Assembly (NCBI GenBank): GCA_034434335.1
Contig: DAOTZS010000014.1
Span: 1 to 31,725 of the forward strand
Length of the DNA: 31,725 bases
Reading direction: 5' to 3'
Source: DAOTZS01 sp034434335
GTDB taxonomy: Bacteria > Chloroflexota > Anaerolineae > CG2-30-64-16
The notes under the pieces are model-generated. The model saw nothing but the letters and a program-made list of their open reading frames with translations. It ran no database searches and was not told the DNA's origin. Made by a program: the position numbers and the translations under genes. Below are positions 29,641-31,725 of this stretch, one piece after another. How positions within the stretch are numbered: position 1 is the first letter of the stretch; every line of letters starts with the position of its first letter.

Positions 29641-30816
29641 TCAGGTGATCTTGGCCCGCAGCCAGCCGCTGAAGTAATCCATAGACGCCACCACGATGAC
29701 GATGGCATACACGGCGGTGGCGGCCTGGCGATATTGCACCAGGTTGATCCACTGTGTCAGCAGGAAGCCGATGCCGCCGCCTCCCACCAACCCGATGACG
29801 GTGCTCATGCGTACGTTGATGTCCCAACGGTAGATGGTAAAGGCGATGAACTGGGGTACGATCTGAGGGATGACGGCGAAGAGCACCGTTTGCAGACGGC
29901 CAGCACCCGTGGCCCGCACTGCCTCTACAGGTCCTGGATCAATGGCTTCCACGGCTTCTGAATAGAGCTTGCCCAGCGCAGCCGTCGAGTGCAACGTCAA
30001 CGCCAGGACGCCGGCAAACGGCCCGATGCCAACCCAGACAATGAAGATGAGGGCCCAGATCAGCGTCTCGACCGAGCGCAAGATGTTCAGGATCAACCGT
30101 ATGATGTAGTACACCGTGGAGCCAATAGGGTTGATGGCCATGATATTGCGGGCCGCTAAGAAGCTAAGGGGGAAGGCCAACAATACCCCCAGCGTAGTGG
30201 CCATAAGGGCCAGGAAGATCGTTTCCACCATGCGCTCGCCTACAGCCCTGGCGGTCTCGCTGAATTGCAGAGGTCCCTCCTCCCACTCCAGGACCACCTC
30301 GGCGCCCTGCTGGCCCGTCTCCTGGCCAAGAGGTGCTGGGGGCACCTCAACCAGGGCTTCAAAGTGACCGTTGCTGTCGGTCTTGATGCGGCGCAGCAGC
30401 TCGCTGCCGCCCTGGGGAAAACGCCAGTTGAGGCGGCCGGCCGTGTCGGGTCGCGCGCCATCTAGCACGATGCGCACCTCATCCCCGGTTTGCCCGCAGG
30501 CAGGTGTCAATGTCAATCCCCGGCCGATCGCCCCCTGAGGTTGGATGTCGCTGCCGCAAGGCACGATAAAAGGCACGTACACGCGCTCGCTTTTCCGCTC
30601 GCGCGCCAGGACGTCAGGCCGCAGAAAATCAGCCACCAGGGTGCGCAGGTTCGAGGGGGGAGAGGCCAGCTTCTGGAGATCGATCTGGGTCACGTGCCAG
30701 CCGTAAACGTGCATGGCGACGATAATGCCCAGGATCAGCAGGTTGAGGATGCGTTTTGCCGTACGTTCGGGTGGCAACCCCGCCAGAGGTGTAGTTTTGG
30801 GCTGCGTCGTGGTCAT
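29641..30816 (-). CDS. phnE: Phosphonate-type ABC transporter permease with extra extracytoplasmic domain
   Basis: Membrane part of a phosphonate/phosphate-ester importer. The 391 residues exceed the usual 260 or so. One helix (about 24-39) is followed by a region of about 110 extra residues (73-185), then the permease core ETIFLALMATTLGVLLAFPLSFLAARNIM, the EAA loop region SEAVEAIDPGPVEAVRATGAGRLQTVLFAVIPQIVPQF and VIGLVGGGGIGFLL. The extra part contains LTPACGQTGDEVRIVLDGARPDTAGRL and RIKTDSNGHFEALVEVPP, like Ig or carboxypeptidase-regulatory type beta domains on the outer face, with two cysteines (about 87, 107). It overlaps phnC by ATGA. No solute-binding PhnD is in the window. Confidence 0.87.
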   Translation of the reverse strand: MTTTQPKTTPLAGLPPERTAKRILNLLILGIIVAMHVYGWHVTQIDLQKLASPPSNLRTLVADFLRPDVLARERKSERVYVPFIVPCGSDIQPQGAIGRGLTLTPACGQTGDEVRIVLDGARPDTAGRLNWRFPQGGSELLRRIKTDSNGHFEALVEVPPAPLGQETGQQGAEVVLEWEEGPLQFSETARAVGERMVETIFLALMATTLGVLLAFPLSFLAARNIMAINPIGSTVYYIIRLILNILRSVETLIWALIFIVWVGIGPFAGVLALTLHSTAALGKLYSEAVEAIDPGPVEAVRATGAGRLQTVLFAVIPQIVPQFIAFTIYRWDINVRMSTVIGLVGGGGIGFLLTQWINLVQYRQAATAVYAIVIVVASMDYFSGWLRAKIT

Positions 30817-31589
30817 GCAAGTCGCTCCCCCTCTAATGATTCGGCGTCCTGGCCGTAGATCTCCTTGAACTTGACGTCATCCAGTTCCTTGGGCAGGCCA
30901 TCGAACATCAGATATCCGGCGTTAAGGGCCAGGATGCGAGTGGCATAGCGCCGTGCCAGGGACGGGATGTGCAACGAGCAGATGATGGCTACCCCATCCT
31001 CTTTGTTGAGGGCCTCCAGGTATTGCAGGATCGAGTGGGCCAGCACGGGGTCGAGGCTGGCCACTGGTTCGTCAGCCAGCACCAGCTTGGGCTCTTGCAT
31101 CAGGGCGCGGGCGATGCCCACCCGTTGTTGCTGTCCCCCCGACAGCTCATCGGCCCGGTTGTAGGCCTTCTCGGGGATGCCGACCCGCTGCAGGGCTGCC
31201 CAGGCGCGCTGCCGGTCCTCCGCCGACCACAGGCCCAGCGCGCTGCGCAGGGTGCTGACGTAGCCCAGCCGGCCCGAAAGCACATTGCGTAACACCGAAG
31301 AGCGCTTCACCAGGTTGAACTGCTGAAAGACCATGCCGATGTCGCGCCGGATACGGCACAGCTCGCTGAACGAGGCAGCCGTCACATCCTGGCCGTCGAA
31401 GAAGATCTTGCCGGAGGTGGGCTCGACCAGGCGGTTGATGCAGCGCAACAAAGTGGACTTGCCCGAACCACTCAGGCCCAAGAGCACCACAAACTCCCCG
31501 CGCTGGACGGTGAAACTGACGTCGGTGAGGGCGCGTGTGCCATCTTCGTAGATCTTGGTCAGGTGCTGAACCTCAAGCAAAGCAGGCAA
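30813..31589 (-). CDS. phnC: Phosphonate-type ABC transporter ATP-binding protein
   Basis: The 258 residues form an ABC ATPase of the PhnC family: Walker A GLSGSGKST (about 38-46), Q-loop VFQQFNLVKR, LGYVSTLRSALGLW typical of PhnC, signature LSGGQQQRVGIARAL, Walker B LVLADEPVASLDP and the H-loop CSLH. It powers uptake by PhnE. The start is TTG at 31589: no ATG is near, and GGGAGG lies six bases upstream of this TTG. The stop overlaps the phnE ATG. A binding-protein gene may lie upstream, outside the window. Confidence 0.92.
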   Translation of the reverse strand: MPALLEVQHLTKIYEDGTRALTDVSFTVQRGEFVVLLGLSGSGKSTLLRCINRLVEPTSGKIFFDGQDVTAASFSELCRIRRDIGMVFQQFNLVKRSSVLRNVLSGRLGYVSTLRSALGLWSAEDRQRAWAALQRVGIPEKAYNRADELSGGQQQRVGIARALMQEPKLVLADEPVASLDPVLAHSILQYLEALNKEDGVAIICSLHIPSLARRYATRILALNAGYLMFDGLPKELDDVKFKEIYGQDAESLEGERLA

Positions 31590-31725
31590 AGCAGACCTCC
31601 CATGGATGCTGGCTGGGGCAGCTTGGTGGCCCCAGGTCCTCTTGATTCAGGAGTTACGCACTTTAGGGCGTATCGCTCCTCCCCCTACCCTCCTTCTCCG
31701 CAAGGCGAGGAAGAAGGGTCGAGAT

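Overview
The window is GC-rich and gene-dense. Its protein set suggests a member of the Chloroflexota, most likely Anaerolineae-like. The reasons are a PyrF-PyrE fusion, a Ycf45/SpoIIIAA-like R3H ATPase next to tmk and a PII-like c-di-AMP receptor, a class A penicillin-binding protein with a long Ig-like tail, and many short palindromic intergenic repeats. This assignment is inferred from gene content and style. There is no rRNA or other phylogenetic marker in the window to confirm it.

Layout. Positions 1-13354 are mostly on the minus strand: pyrFE (UMP synthesis), priA (replication restart), a MEMO1-family protein, a rhomboid protease translationally coupled to gmk, then pstA, tmk and the R3H ATPase, a GNAT-like protein, a Lon N-terminal-domain protein and a Crp/Fnr regulator. 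One small zinc-ribbon gene (FmdB type) is on the plus strand and diverges from gmk. Positions 13749-29550 are on the plus strand: comEC, a roughly 600-base gap holding a MITE-like repeat, an endonuclease/exonuclease/phosphatase-fold protein, a methyltransferase, a molybdopterin oxidoreductase of the sulfite-oxidase type, an EamA transporter, a PNPOx-fold protein, a PLP aminotransferase, a second methyltransferase, a bifunctional PBP, surE, ilvE, a PH/DUF1648 membrane protein and a family 2 glycosyltransferase, closed by a strong terminator. The window ends with a minus-strand phosphonate-type ABC transporter pair (phnC, phnE).

Function. Most genes are housekeeping: pyrimidine, dTMP and GMP metabolism, replication restart, wall synthesis, branched-chain amino acids and DNA uptake. 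Clear operons are R3H ATPase-tmk-pstA, gmk-rhomboid, phnC-phnE and the overlapping chain EamA-PNPOx-aminotransferase-methyltransferase. I found no CRISPR array, intact transposase, tRNA or rRNA.

Most interesting items: (1) a consensus promoter followed by two terminator-shaped hairpins in the roughly 220-nt leader of pyrFE, which looks like an attenuator; (2) two copies of a MITE-like element (5883-6091 and 16384-16546) with terminal inverted repeats, an inner hairpin flipped between copies and a palindromic insert in one copy; (3) repeats that supply the stop codons of two genes; (4) a PhnE permease with an extra extracytoplasmic beta-type domain; (5) a ComEC whose C-terminal beta-lactamase-like domain lacks the metal-ligand motif; (6) a Crp/Fnr gene with a consensus promoter and an adjacent 21-bp imperfect palindrome. 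I did not find convincing evidence of a wholly new multi-gene system.
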